A stretch of DNA of 64,000 nt from an uncultured Aquimarina sp. (GCA_947500505.1 CANMSL010000004.1:62001-126000), one strand, 5' to 3'. Shown: positions 55,163 to 63,836, counted from the first letter of the stretch. Notes: a model not told the origin generated them from the sequence alone. Numbers and translations are program-made.

Positions 55163-55858
55163 ATGTCAAAAGAACAGTATGACGCAAAAGTAGCCGTCTT
55201 AGAAGCAATCACAGCAGAAACCGTTAAAGCACCTACCATCCCTACCGATGTATATTTTCAGGAAGCCGAAGACCTGTTTGTATGGATACAACAAGATCAA
55301 GAAGCATTAGTAGCCAAAGGATTGGATTGGGACACCTATGCAGCCGATCTACCGATCCGCACCGGAGCCTCCAGGCACGCACAATCCGTGTGGATGAGCG
55401 AACGCTATACACAAGAAGAAGCAGCCAAAGAATGGAACCAGGTATCACCCGATGCCTATGCGCTGCGCAATGACCTCTTAGCAGATTTTAGATTTGCCTA
55501 CCGCAAACGAGAAGACCTGTTATCGCGTGTACGCGCCATTGCCGACGGCAGCGGAGATGCCGATATGATACAGGACCTCAGCGATCTTGGAGTACTGGGC
55601 AAAGCCAACACCGCAGAACTTATCGATATTAATTTTGATCTTGCCCAATTGGATACCGTAGCCATTAGAGCCAATGAACTGGCAGACCTGCGTGCCAAAG
55701 CCAATGGTGCCAGTCTGGATAATACCAAAGCCAAAGATATGCGCGACCGTGCTTTTACCCATCTTAAAGAAGCAATGGACGAAATCCGTGCAACGGGTAA
55801 ATATGTATTTCGTAAAGATACCGAACGCTATAAAGGATATATCAGTCGGTATAAGTAA
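55163..55858 (+). CDS. Hypothetical helical cytoplasmic protein, G+C-richer than surroundings
   Basis: 231 residues, no signal or membrane segment, almost all predicted helix and rich in Ala, Asp and Glu ('AKVAVLEAITAETVKAPTIP', 'YTQEEAAKEWNQVSPDAYAL', 'IQDLSDLGVLGKANTAELID', 'RAFTHLKEAMDEIRATGKYV'). The family is not recognised. Codons use far more C and G in third position (CTG, GCC, CGC, ACC) than neighbours, which suggests either strong selection for expression or recent acquisition. It is divergent from tssD with about 237 bp between starts. Confidence 0.7.
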   Translation: MSKEQYDAKVAVLEAITAETVKAPTIPTDVYFQEAEDLFVWIQQDQEALVAKGLDWDTYAADLPIRTGASRHAQSVWMSERYTQEEAAKEWNQVSPDAYALRNDLLADFRFAYRKREDLLSRVRAIADGSGDADMIQDLSDLGVLGKANTAELIDINFDLAQLDTVAIRANELADLRAKANGASLDNTKAKDMRDRAFTHLKEAMDEIRATGKYVFRKDTERYKGYISRYK

Positions 55859-56016
55859 CGTTTAAGAATCCTAGCTCAATGGATATAAAATGATTGTTTT
55901 CAACCTGATGGCCTTAGGATTGCACATTTTTCCGTAGTCAAAGTACTAACATCGGTCTGTGATTTAATTTTCCTGCTATCAAGGGGTTTATTATAGTTCA
56001 AATTCATCCTTTTTCA

Positions 56017-56040
56017 TTTTCTTTGCTCGCCCAAAGAAAA
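56017..56040. repeat. Hairpin repeat (TTTTCTTTG/CAAAGAAAA)
   Basis: A perfect 9-bp inverted repeat with a 6-base loop, followed by an A/G-rich stretch and 'GGCGCTTTTTT'. I recall very similar sequences scattered between genes in many Bacteroidetes, so this is probably one copy of a genomic repeat. It was recognised by eye only. Confidence 0.5.
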
Positions 56041-56393
56041 CGAAACAAAAGAAAAGGCGCTTTTTTCAAGGTGTTTTTCTCCGCTTAAGGCGGATGAAAA
56101 TCAAATTTATTTTGCTAAAATCTTTCCAAGGCTTCAAGATTTTTACGCAAAATAAATCTTACACTGGTGAAAAAAGATTTCAAAGCACTTTTTTTGAAAT
56201 GTTAAAACTATACTAGATAAAATTTTATCACAAGCCTTAAATTGCGGTTTTTGGACAATCTATCATAATTATCGAACTCGGTTAAGCAATGCCATGCTGG
56301 ATCCGCGTATGCTTGTATCCGATCAGCGGTACGCTGAACGAGTACAAAGCTGCGCGGATTTCTTATACCCCTACAAGAAATACTCCCATATGA

Positions 56394-56530
56394 CCGATGA
56401 TCGATGATAACAGGCCGCGGAGGCATCATGCACCTGTGGGGAAGCACCCTACCCTGCCGATGGTCGATAAAATAAGGAAGCGCATATATAAAATTATATA
56501 AAGGATAATCACCGATTGCCGATGATCGAT
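56394..56530. repeat. Three CCGATGnTCGAT boxes at 62-63 bp spacing
   Basis: CCGATGATCGAT at 56394-56405, CCGATGGTCGAT at 56457-56468 and CCGATGATCGAT at 56519-56530 are spaced 63 and 62 bp apart. A related TTTGATCGATTT occurs near 56647. The DNA between boxes is not repeated. The core GATCGAT is palindromic. Regular spacing near six helical turns would place the boxes on one face of DNA, as in iteron or regulator arrays, but the role is unknown. Confidence 0.45.
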
Positions 56531-56778
56531 CCAATATATACAATACTACATCTAACCATCGCGATGGAGGGTACAGCTATCGCGCGGAATGGTAAAACCC
56601 CTGGTTGTATATATAAATTTATATAATGTAGGCCTTTAGCTATTCTTTGATCGATTTCTGTCCATTTACATAGTAGAAAAAATTCTTGAAACCAACTATC
56701 CCAGAACAGAGCCACAGGGGTATTTTGCTGGTTACATTTTGATCTAACGACCAAAACCAAAATTTTATAGTTCCCTTA

Positions 56779-56862
56779 TCATTACAGTGTAGGCTGGAAT
56801 CCAGAAAATCGAAAAATAGATTCTGTAGCCCTGCATGATAAAGGGCAGGAAGTGTGGAATGA
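56779..56862. repeat. REP-like element (ends TCATT/AATGA)
   Basis: The element is bounded by TCATT (56779-56783) and AATGA (56858-56862) and contains CTGGAATCCAG (56794-56804) and a GCCCT/AGGGC hairpin (56828-56846). It closely resembles the dispersed 'TCATTCCnGCnnAGGCnGGAATCC...GGAATGACA' repeats of many bacterial genomes. It is a decayed copy. Confidence 0.55.
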
Positions 56863-57255
56863 CAGCTCTTGAAAAAAAGTTTAGAAATACTAAAAATGAT
56901 AGCAATACACTTACTAGATTATAAGCCTTACACTAAAATCAAAACTTTTTTATAAAATTTCCCTGCCCAATTCTTACAAGATTACATCAATACCTACAAG
57001 GATTTTAGTGTTTACAAGGTAAAAATTCCCACAACTGTGATCACGATGGTTATTTTTAATTGACAAAATAATTATGTAGTTTAGAATCCTACCCCAGTAA
57101 AACCCCTTATAAACAAATTATATACTAACACCTCTGTTGTGGTTTTCCACAAGGAAGGTTTATGGGTGTTTGGTAGGTTTGTGGGTGAGATGTTGGGGAA
57201 TTTTCATTATACATTGTAGCGATTATTAACTGGACTTAGAAAAAATGAAATTAGA

Positions 57256-57939
57256 ATGATTGGTTATAATATTATTGATCGAATTAAGATTAAAAAAAAT
57301 ATTTCGTTTATCAGAATTGAACCTACAGATATTAAACTTACTCTAGCTGAAATATTTAAAAGCTTATCAAATTTAGCTTGGATTAGCCAATTTGATCAAG
57401 ATTATGTCCAAGCTGGATTTCAAACACGAGCAGAGGATACGGTTAAATATATTTCTAACAATATTCTAGCAAAAAATAATGACGAAATCACTAAAGATAC
57501 CGGAGAGCTAATTGTTTCTGAATTATCACGAATGACTATAGTTAATGAACTAAAATACCTTGATATACCCCTAGCAGAATTGATAAAAATAAAAGACATT
57601 GGAAATCACGGCTTTGATTTTTATTCCAAAAACAAAGAAAATATTCTTTTGTTTGGAGAAGCAAAGTATAATTCTAGACAAAATGCCTACGGAAAATCTT
57701 TTGAACAAATTTCTAGATTTGAAAGAGAAAAACAAGACGCATCTGATATAATCGATATTGACAAATTCTGTTGTGAACCCTCAAAACAAAATCACGCTAA
57801 AGGTTTAAAAGGGTTTGTAGCGTCCTTTTCGTGTAAATCTACTAAAACAGAAAAAATCATAAAGGGTATTAAAAAAAATTCTGATTTTATCTTGCTCAAT
57901 AAATTTGAAGAATTGGTTCTTGTAGCGGTCAACCTATGA
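57256..57939 (+). CDS. HamA-like (DUF1837-type) PD-(D/E)XK nuclease
   Basis: 227 residues, cytoplasmic. The core is 'TGELIVSELSRMTIVNELKY' (Glu84), 'IGNHGFDFY' (Asp121) and 'ILLFGEAKYNSRQNAYGKS' (Glu135-x-Lys137), which matches a PD-(D/E)XK nuclease and the G-FD ... GE-K pattern of Hachiman HamA proteins. The ATGA overlap with the helicase gene shows they are one unit. In known Hachiman systems HamA is the nuclease restrained by the HamB helicase and cuts DNA on phage infection. The assignment is by motif and context. A four-codon leader frame (57245-57259) ends across the start codon and may couple translation, or may be chance. Confidence 0.62.
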   Translation: MIGYNIIDRIKIKKNISFIRIEPTDIKLTLAEIFKSLSNLAWISQFDQDYVQAGFQTRAEDTVKYISNNILAKNNDEITKDTGELIVSELSRMTIVNELKYLDIPLAELIKIKDIGNHGFDFYSKNKENILLFGEAKYNSRQNAYGKSFEQISRFEREKQDASDIIDIDKFCCEPSKQNHAKGLKGFVASFSCKSTKTEKIIKGIKKNSDFILLNKFEELVLVAVNL

Positions 57940-60248
57940 AAAATTTAATATCAAATATCATTGAAGATAAAGAGATTAAAAAAGCTTTTTATTTTGTTGT
58001 GGATAACCTATACAAATTAGGTCCAATATCCATGACTGATATGGAGATTTTATCTCTTTTAAAATTATACCACTCAACGGAATTTGATAAGTTCGAATCT
58101 ACTATTTTAAACTATATGGGTGTTTTCTACAAAGATGTTAATCCAAAAACTCTCAAAGATGTTGTATTTAAACAATACAGAAAATATATATCAGATACTT
58201 TTCACACCACTTATACACCGGTGCAAGCTAGTATAATTAAAGGAATAGAATCAAATAATTGTTTTAGTTTTTCAGCACCTACGAGTACTGGAAAATCATA
58301 TGTTTTTCTTAAATTAATCTTAAAAACCACGAAGGACGTTGTTGTTGTTGTTCCATCGCGGGCTTTAATTAATGAATATTTCTTAAAACTAAATAAATTA
58401 ATCAAAGATAAAAAAGTTAACATACTAACTTTTATTGACAAAATAAACACGAAGAATGCGACTAGAAATGTATTTATTGTAACGCCAGAAAGATGCCGAG
58501 AATTATTCAAGCAAAAACAATTATATGACGTAGATATCTTTTTATTTGACGAAGCTCAATTAAGTAATGAAAGTTCAAAAAGAGGTTTGTATTTTGATAG
58601 TATTGTTAGACGATCCAAAAAGGCTTTTCCTAAAGCATCATTCGTTTTTGCTCATCCATTTGTTAAAAATCCAGAGTCACAAATTATTAAAAATCATTTC
58701 CCTAGAAACACGTCAGATTCAATCCAATATATTCAGAAAAATGTTGGACAACTATTTTTATGTTCGGATAATAACTGGAATTTCTATCATTTTGGTATCG
58801 ATAAGAATATTTTAGGTACACAAAAGAAAAAATGCCACTTTGATCCAATTGAGAATACCATCAAAAATGGTGGTTCAGTACTTTTTTATATATCTAAATC
58901 TAAAATTTTTAATCGAACATTCTTAAATCAATTCGAGAAATACATAAATCTTTGTGACGAAATAGTAAGTAGCAAAATAGATAAGTATATTTCTCAATTA
59001 AAAGAATATACCGGAGGCAACACGATTGCAAATAAAAATTATTATTCCCAAATGATTTCATTATTAAGAAGAGGAATAGTAATTCATCACGGTTCTCTTC
59101 CATTACAAACAAGGATTATTGTAGAAGAATTTACCCAGGCTGGCTTCTGTCGAATTTGTTTTGCGACTTCAACACTAGAGCAAGGTATTAATATGCCGTT
59201 TGACGTTGTGTTTCTTGACAGGTTAGAAAGTAGCAAACCACTTTCTGTGAAAAATCTAATTGGTAGAGCTGGAAGGTCAACATTAGAGACGAAATTTGAT
59301 TTCGGCTATGTTATAGTTAGTTCGCCAAATAAAATGTCAAATTTCAGGAAGATTATGACTCAGGATGAAGAGTTGGATCTTGTTTCATCCTTAGAGAAAA
59401 AAGAACAAAAAGATGATGACTATAATGATTTTAAAGAGGCTATATTAAATGACACTTATTCAGATGAATTTAATCTTACTGAAAAAGATCTTAACAAACT
59501 AAGCACTTCAAGTGTAGAGCAAATTGTGATTAATATTCTAAATACTCTTTTTAATGATAATGAAATAGTATCACTAAATAACATCAGTTCTGATCATAGA
59601 AATAAGCTTCAGTTTTACCAAAGCTTTAGTGATTTATATTCTATTTATTTAGGTAGAAAACTTGAAGATGGAGAGAGCAATGTCTTGGATACCGCAATTA
59701 AAATTATGCTCTGGAAAGTCCACGGTAAAACTTTTAAAAATATATGTTGGTATCGCTACTCTTATGTTAGTAAAACAAAAGAGAGAAAAGACTTGATGAG
59801 GTTAGGTCGAAAGACAAACTTACTAAATGCAGAATTTATAACTGGTTTTCACGATATTCCTGATAAAAATCATAAAGTATATAGTTTGTTCCCGTTAGGC
59901 ACGAAAGCCTTGGATGTAGACTATGACCGGATAATGTATGATACTTACGACTTTATTGATAAGTTGATAGGATTTAAATTGAGTGATATATTCTATGCCA
60001 CTTTTATTAAACATTTTGAAAAAACAGGCGATAAACGATCTCAAAAATTGGCAAAATATGTACGGTTTGGTACTGATAATGAAAATCATATATGGATGTT
60101 AAGATATGGTATGTCCTTCGAAGATATAGAAGTATTAGCCAAACATATTCAATCAATAAGTGCAGAAGAAATTATTTTTAAAAAATCAATATCAAATGTA
60201 GCTAAAGAAAAAAGAATTTCAATTGAACGATTTATCACTAACAATTAA
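57936..60248 (+). CDS. HamB-like superfamily 2 DEAD/DEAH helicase
   Basis: 770 residues. SF2 motifs in order: Q-like 'TYTPVQASI' (92-100); motif I SAPTSTGKS (113-121); Ia 'VVPSRALINEYF'; Ib 'VTPERCREL'; II DEAQ (205-208); then in the second RecA domain 'ISLLRRGIVIHHGSLPLQTR', 'ICFATSTLEQGINMPFD' and VI 'NLIGRAGRST'. The C-terminal 300 residues are helical and unassigned. The layout matches Ski2-like/DEAH helicases of anti-phage systems, and with the HamA-like nuclease 4 bp overlapping it fits HamB of Hachiman. It is shorter than some HamB proteins known to me. Confidence 0.75.
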   Translation: MKNLISNIIEDKEIKKAFYFVVDNLYKLGPISMTDMEILSLLKLYHSTEFDKFESTILNYMGVFYKDVNPKTLKDVVFKQYRKYISDTFHTTYTPVQASIIKGIESNNCFSFSAPTSTGKSYVFLKLILKTTKDVVVVVPSRALINEYFLKLNKLIKDKKVNILTFIDKINTKNATRNVFIVTPERCRELFKQKQLYDVDIFLFDEAQLSNESSKRGLYFDSIVRRSKKAFPKASFVFAHPFVKNPESQIIKNHFPRNTSDSIQYIQKNVGQLFLCSDNNWNFYHFGIDKNILGTQKKKCHFDPIENTIKNGGSVLFYISKSKIFNRTFLNQFEKYINLCDEIVSSKIDKYISQLKEYTGGNTIANKNYYSQMISLLRRGIVIHHGSLPLQTRIIVEEFTQAGFCRICFATSTLEQGINMPFDVVFLDRLESSKPLSVKNLIGRAGRSTLETKFDFGYVIVSSPNKMSNFRKIMTQDEELDLVSSLEKKEQKDDDYNDFKEAILNDTYSDEFNLTEKDLNKLSTSSVEQIVINILNTLFNDNEIVSLNNISSDHRNKLQFYQSFSDLYSIYLGRKLEDGESNVLDTAIKIMLWKVHGKTFKNICWYRYSYVSKTKERKDLMRLGRKTNLLNAEFITGFHDIPDKNHKVYSLFPLGTKALDVDYDRIMYDTYDFIDKLIGFKLSDIFYATFIKHFEKTGDKRSQKLAKYVRFGTDNENHIWMLRYGMSFEDIEVLAKHIQSISAEEIIFKKSISNVAKEKRISIERFITNN

Positions 60249-60329
60249 CTCCGCGCTCCACAAAACACCCAAGCTATGTGCGATACCTAATCCTTCAGAA
60301 ACACGGTTATATTCCCAAACAACACAATT

Positions 60330-61472
60330 CTACATCACCTGATGCGGATAGTTCGTTTCGCGGTTTTGAAACCTGAGAATCGCTTCTTTTACTACGACCC
60401 CTTTATCGATATTGATCGCATTATTGATAGTTGCATGATGCTTCCAGTTTTGTGGCCCGGCAATCACCGCCGCTAAGTGCACGATTAATGCTGCAGAAAT
60501 CGCTCTGGAGGCACTTTCCCAAAAATAACTTGGGGTGTGATCCACCGCATAATAATCAATATGATCTATGGATATTATTGGCTTTTTAAACGTAGTAGGC
60601 GTCGCAAAATAGAACCCCATACCCTCGTCGCAACTAACATCTATAATCAAACTTCCGGGTTTTAGTCTGGATTTTTCTTCTTCGATCACAAAATCGATCG
60701 GATCATCAGTATCCTGATACGTACCGTTCACAATGATCTCTGATTCGCTGATCAAATCGATCAGTGGTCGCTCTGATCCGTCGTGTTCTACAACTTTTAA
60801 TCTAGGTTCGTTAGTTTCTCCTTTGGTGATGCGCACATAGTTTACATCTAATATTTCCTCTCTGACTTCGTGATCCGGTCTTTGAATACAAATGGTGATA
60901 TCCCGAAATCCGTGTGCTTTTAGTGCATAAATCGCTCCTCTACTCACCGCTCCAAAACTAAAAATAAGCACCTTCCTTTGGTTACCATAATGCCCATCGA
61001 TCCCCTTAAGTTGCAATGCGTGTATGACCGCAGCATACCCTGCCATCTCATTATTTTTATAAAAGGTATGTCTCCCGATTCTGCCATTTGGACTCCAAAC
61101 AAACATATCTTCAAAGGCTATTAAGGTTAACTTTCTATCAATAGCGGTTTGTGTGATCTGCATTTGCTGAGCGCAATGAGGATATCCCCAAAGCACTCCT
61201 CCGGTTTTTAATTCTTGTAAATCTGATAGTACCGGTTTGGCAATGATCACGGATCCGATGTCGGACAAGATCTCTGATCGTGTAGCGATCCCTCCAGATT
61301 GCTTGGCGATTTCTTCGTCTTCAATATTAAATGGCTTTCCGTATCCTTTTTCGAAAATGAGTTTTTTACGGACATCTTCAGGAAGTCTTTCTAAATGTTC
61401 CGGATGAATAGGAACACGTCTTTCATCCTCTTTTTTTGAGGTTCCGATCACTCCTATTTTTGATAATATCAT
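60330..61472 (-). CDS. N5-(carboxyethyl)ornithine synthase-like dehydrogenase
   Basis: 380 residues. An alanine dehydrogenase/PNT-type N-terminal domain ('KIGVIGTSKKEDERRVPIHP', 'LIFEKGYG') precedes a Rossmann NAD(P) domain ('KVLIFSFGAVSRGAIYALKA'). The segments 'GVLWGYPHCAQQMQITQTAI', 'FEDMFVWSPNGRIGRHTFYK' and 'IIDVSCDEGMGFYFATP' are those I associate with N5-(carboxyethyl)ornithine synthase, which reductively joins pyruvate to the ornithine side chain using NADPH. Related opine-type reactions cannot be excluded. It is a lone minus-strand gene next to the defence pair, with no obvious link to it. Confidence 0.82.
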   Translation of the reverse strand: MILSKIGVIGTSKKEDERRVPIHPEHLERLPEDVRKKLIFEKGYGKPFNIEDEEIAKQSGGIATRSEILSDIGSVIIAKPVLSDLQELKTGGVLWGYPHCAQQMQITQTAIDRKLTLIAFEDMFVWSPNGRIGRHTFYKNNEMAGYAAVIHALQLKGIDGHYGNQRKVLIFSFGAVSRGAIYALKAHGFRDITICIQRPDHEVREEILDVNYVRITKGETNEPRLKVVEHDGSERPLIDLISESEIIVNGTYQDTDDPIDFVIEEEKSRLKPGSLIIDVSCDEGMGFYFATPTTFKKPIISIDHIDYYAVDHTPSYFWESASRAISAALIVHLAAVIAGPQNWKHHATINNAINIDKGVVVKEAILRFQNRETNYPHQVM

Positions 61473-61894
61473 ATGATTTTCTTTTTAATTGAAACCAAAC
61501 ATCACTAATGAAATGAGTTAGGCACTGTTATAAGGCTACTAAATAGAATTATTTGCCGGCGATCAGGCATGAATTTGACCACAGAGGTGTCAATAATTAA
61601 AAAGGTTACGAAAAGTGAGCCTTTTTGTTCACCAGGAATTAGTGAGTATTATCAATACGAATGAATAAATAATTGTATGCTCCAAGTTACGCCAATTAAT
61701 TGTATTTAACGGGTAATATGGATAGTATCTCTATGTTACGGAGTTGGTAACTCCTGAATTTTTTGGTATCAGGATATAAATATCTCTATTCCACAACGTC
61801 TCCAACTTTGAGGATTGCACCACATATTTTAGAAATATAATTATCTTAGTAGGTATATATCATACACATATTCATCCCTAATCAGATACTCGAA
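61473..61894. other. Intergenic region with two hairpins
   Basis: Between the divergent dehydrogenase and DUF1801-like genes. AAAAAGG (61599-61605) pairs with CCTTTTT (61620-61626), a possible bidirectional terminator. GGAGTT/AACTCC (61740-61754) is followed by TGAATTTTTT, also terminator-like. With no gene between them, they may mark a lost transcript. ACCACAGAGGTGT (61578-61590) is an approximate inverse of 57128-57143. Confidence 0.4.
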
Positions 61895-62254
61895 ATGGAA
61901 GACTTCAATCAAATATTTAAAAGTTCTAAAGCCAGAGAAATGGGTATTCAGCTCAAGAAAATTATCGAATCCTATCTAGATGGAATTGAAGAAAATATCC
62001 TGGGTGGCGCAAAGGTAAAATTGGCATTGTATACCAGAAATGGTAAAAACAATGTCTTATGCGGAATCCAGGAAGGCAGCAACGAATCGTGTATGTTATA
62101 TGTACATCATATAAAAGAAATTGATCACGAAAGACTGAAGTTTAGCGGTAAAGGCAAACACGCCAAGCGTATTAAATTTACAGATAGTAATGAGATCCGT
62201 GAAGATGATGTAAAGTGGTTATTGTCAAAAGTTAACGAAAATGCTCCTTTTTAG
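61895..62254 (+). CDS. DUF1801-like small protein
   Basis: 119 residues, cytoplasmic. The segment 'ESYLDGIEENILGGAKVKLA' then 'LYTRNGKNNVLCGIQEGSNE' and 'HIKEIDHERLKFSGKGKHAK' follows the helix-strand plan of DUF1801/YdhG-like proteins, which resemble frataxin or iron chaperones in fold. Similarity is partial, so it may be a related unnamed family. It is a single gene. Confidence 0.6.
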   Translation: MEDFNQIFKSSKAREMGIQLKKIIESYLDGIEENILGGAKVKLALYTRNGKNNVLCGIQEGSNESCMLYVHHIKEIDHERLKFSGKGKHAKRIKFTDSNEIREDDVKWLLSKVNENAPF

Positions 62255-62465
62255 AAGCTATTGTCAACTTAGTTATTATAATTGTTGGAGTTTATTTCTA
62301 GACTATTGATTGCTATATATTGTTTAAAAGAAATGTGGCACTCCATATGAATAACTCACAATGTTCATTTTATGATTTTGCTACGTATGTACTTAGTTTT
62401 GGATATCTTGCAAAAGCGTTTATATTGACCCTTTTTAAATTTGAGAAACATTAAAAGACAGCAAA

Positions 62466-63035
62466 ATGAAATCCTTGCTACGACAAAATATAATCCATCG
62501 CTTAAAAAAAGTGCCCGGTAATATTGACGAAGTACTAGACTGTTTTGTGGAGAACACTGCTTCCAGAAAGTCAACGATTTTAGAAGAAGGGAATATTTGC
62601 AGACATTGTTTTTTTATTACTACCGGAAGCTTTAAAATTGTGCGAACCGATGAGTTGGGTTCTATGCATACAATCGGATTGGTGTTTGATCAGGAATGGT
62701 TTAGCGTGATTGATAGTTTTAGAAATCAAATCCCTTCTAAAGAAAGTATCATTACCGTAGAGGATACCGACTATCTATCTCTTTCTTTTGATAAATTCAA
62801 TTACCTGAGTCAAAACATACCTGAGTTTAATACCGTATATCGACAGATGCTGGAAGAATCTCATTCCAGTTTTTTAGATCGTGTAAATAATCTAATGGCA
62901 TTGGATGCACTGGAGCGGTTAACACGATTTCATAAAAATTATCCTTTTGCCCTTTCCCGCATCAACGCAAAAGACATCGCCTCGCACTTAGGAATGAGCC
63001 CGGAAACACTGAGCAGACTTAGAACAAATTTATAA
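62466..63035 (+). CDS. Crp/Fnr-family transcription regulator
   Basis: 189 residues. A cyclic-nucleotide-binding type beta-roll (about 20-115, 'KSTILEEGNICRHCFFITTG', 'SFKIVRTDELGSMHTIGLVF') leads through a long dimer helix to a winged HTH with recognition helix 'MSPETLSRLR'. Glu180, Ser183 and Arg184 reproduce the E-x-x-S-R set with which FNR reads TTGAT half-sites. An exact TTGAT-N4-ATCAA palindrome begins 4 bp after its stop codon. The FNR iron-sulphur Cys pattern is not evident (Cys at 26, 45 and 48), so the signal is unknown. It likely regulates the downstream membrane protein. Confidence 0.92.
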   Translation: MKSLLRQNIIHRLKKVPGNIDEVLDCFVENTASRKSTILEEGNICRHCFFITTGSFKIVRTDELGSMHTIGLVFDQEWFSVIDSFRNQIPSKESIITVEDTDYLSLSFDKFNYLSQNIPEFNTVYRQMLEESHSSFLDRVNNLMALDALERLTRFHKNYPFALSRINAKDIASHLGMSPETLSRLRTNL

Positions 63036-63038
63036 ACT

Positions 63039-63054
63039 CTTGATCTATATCAAG
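63039..63054. promoter_or_regulatory. FNR-type operator (TTGAT-N4-ATCAA)
   Basis: CTTGATCTATATCAAG is a perfect 16-bp palindrome containing the FNR consensus TTGAT-N4-ATCAA. It lies between the Crp/Fnr gene and the membrane-protein gene, 55 bp before ATG 63110. That distance would put it at or just upstream of the promoter. It is the expected target of the adjacent regulator. Confidence 0.75.
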
Positions 63055-63109
63055 ATTTTCATTCTGAACATCGCTCACCTTTGTAATAACTTTTAAAAAT
63101 TAAAGTATT

Positions 63110-63688
63110 ATGAAGGATTTACAATTTAGATTTACAGAAAAAAGAGTGATCACTATTACTTTTTTGTACGCATTACTCCTATTTGGTTTGGGTAGTGCAG
63201 GACTTATTGCCCAACTACCTGGTATTGCCTTTGGGATTATTGTAACGCTGGTTTTTATATTACTGTGCACGTTTTATGTTAAAAATCATCATTTTAGGAA
63301 GTATATGAGAAGTTTCTCTATAGAGTCCCTGACGTTTATACACTTATGGCGAATCATCGCAGCTGTGCTGTTTATCCAATATGGTGTACAACAACAGTTA
63401 CCCCAGATGTTCGCTGTTCTTGCTGGTTATGGGGATTTGATTGCCGGGCTGATGGTGCCTTTTGTATTGTATTTCAGACATAAGAGATCAGCATTTTGGA
63501 TATTTAACATCATTGGTTTTGCTGACTTTATCGTAGCAGTGGGAACAGGGCTTACATTTACCTTCTTGGGCACAAGCGAAATGGAGAATATCAGACTCCT
63601 TCCTTTAGCCTTGATCCCACTTTTCGGAGTACCCATATCGGGATTGACACATATCGTGATGTTTGATAAATTAAGAGGTAAAGCCTGA
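63110..63688 (+). CDS. Multi-pass membrane protein of unknown function
   Basis: 192 residues with about six membrane helices: 'ITITFLYALLLFGLGSAGLI', 'AFGIIVTLVFILLCTFYV', 'LWRIIAAVLFIQYGV', 'LAGYGDLIAGLMVPFVLYF', 'IFNIIGFADFIVAVGTGLTF' and 'LLPLALIPLFGVPISGLTHI'. Conserved-looking polar residues sit in helices 3-5 (Arg, Asp, Asn). The family is not recognised. The FNR-type operator directly upstream suggests control by the preceding Crp/Fnr regulator. Confidence 0.72.
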   Translation: MKDLQFRFTEKRVITITFLYALLLFGLGSAGLIAQLPGIAFGIIVTLVFILLCTFYVKNHHFRKYMRSFSIESLTFIHLWRIIAAVLFIQYGVQQQLPQMFAVLAGYGDLIAGLMVPFVLYFRHKRSAFWIFNIIGFADFIVAVGTGLTFTFLGTSEMENIRLLPLALIPLFGVPISGLTHIVMFDKLRGKA

Positions 63689-63714
63689 ATATATTGAATG
63701 ACTACTCTTATCAA

Positions 63715-63758
63715 GACTATACCCTGTGAAAATAGAAACGTCACAGGGTATGGTAGTC
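63715..63758. terminator. Long hairpin after the membrane-protein gene
   Basis: GACTATACCCTGTGA (63715-63729) pairs with TCACAGGGTATGGTAGTC (63741-63758), giving an uninterrupted TACCCTGTGA/TCACAGGGTA stem and a second GACTA/TAGTC block past a 3-base bulge. No T-run follows, so it may act as a terminator on either strand or as a regulatory hairpin before the next gene. Confidence 0.5.
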
Positions 63759-63836
63759 GTAAAGGTTTTGTACAAAATTCGAAAACTAGTTTTATTTTAT
63801 CAGGCAACCATTTTTAAACGTAGTACGTCTATAAAG

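Larger units (their letters stand above)
55859..57255. other. Gene-free, repeat-rich region of about 1.4 kb
   Basis: No credible gene is present. Two overlapping minus-strand frames at 56208-56760 have random-looking composition and no start context. The stretch holds at least three repeat families (see 56017, 56394 and 56779), G+C-rich blocks with palindromes (around 56280-56480), two A+T palindromes (near 56492-56510 and 56608-56626) and a hairpin TTGTGG/CCACAA at 57137-57152. The right end would contain the promoter of the nuclease-helicase operon. Possible explanations are a former mobile-element site, an RNA gene, or debris. Confidence 0.6.

Noticed and set aside
56208..56760. Two minus-strand frames of 111 and 83 codons in the repeat-rich region
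   Set aside because: Composition is random-looking, they overlap in different frames, and they run across palindromic repeat units; no start context or homology cue.
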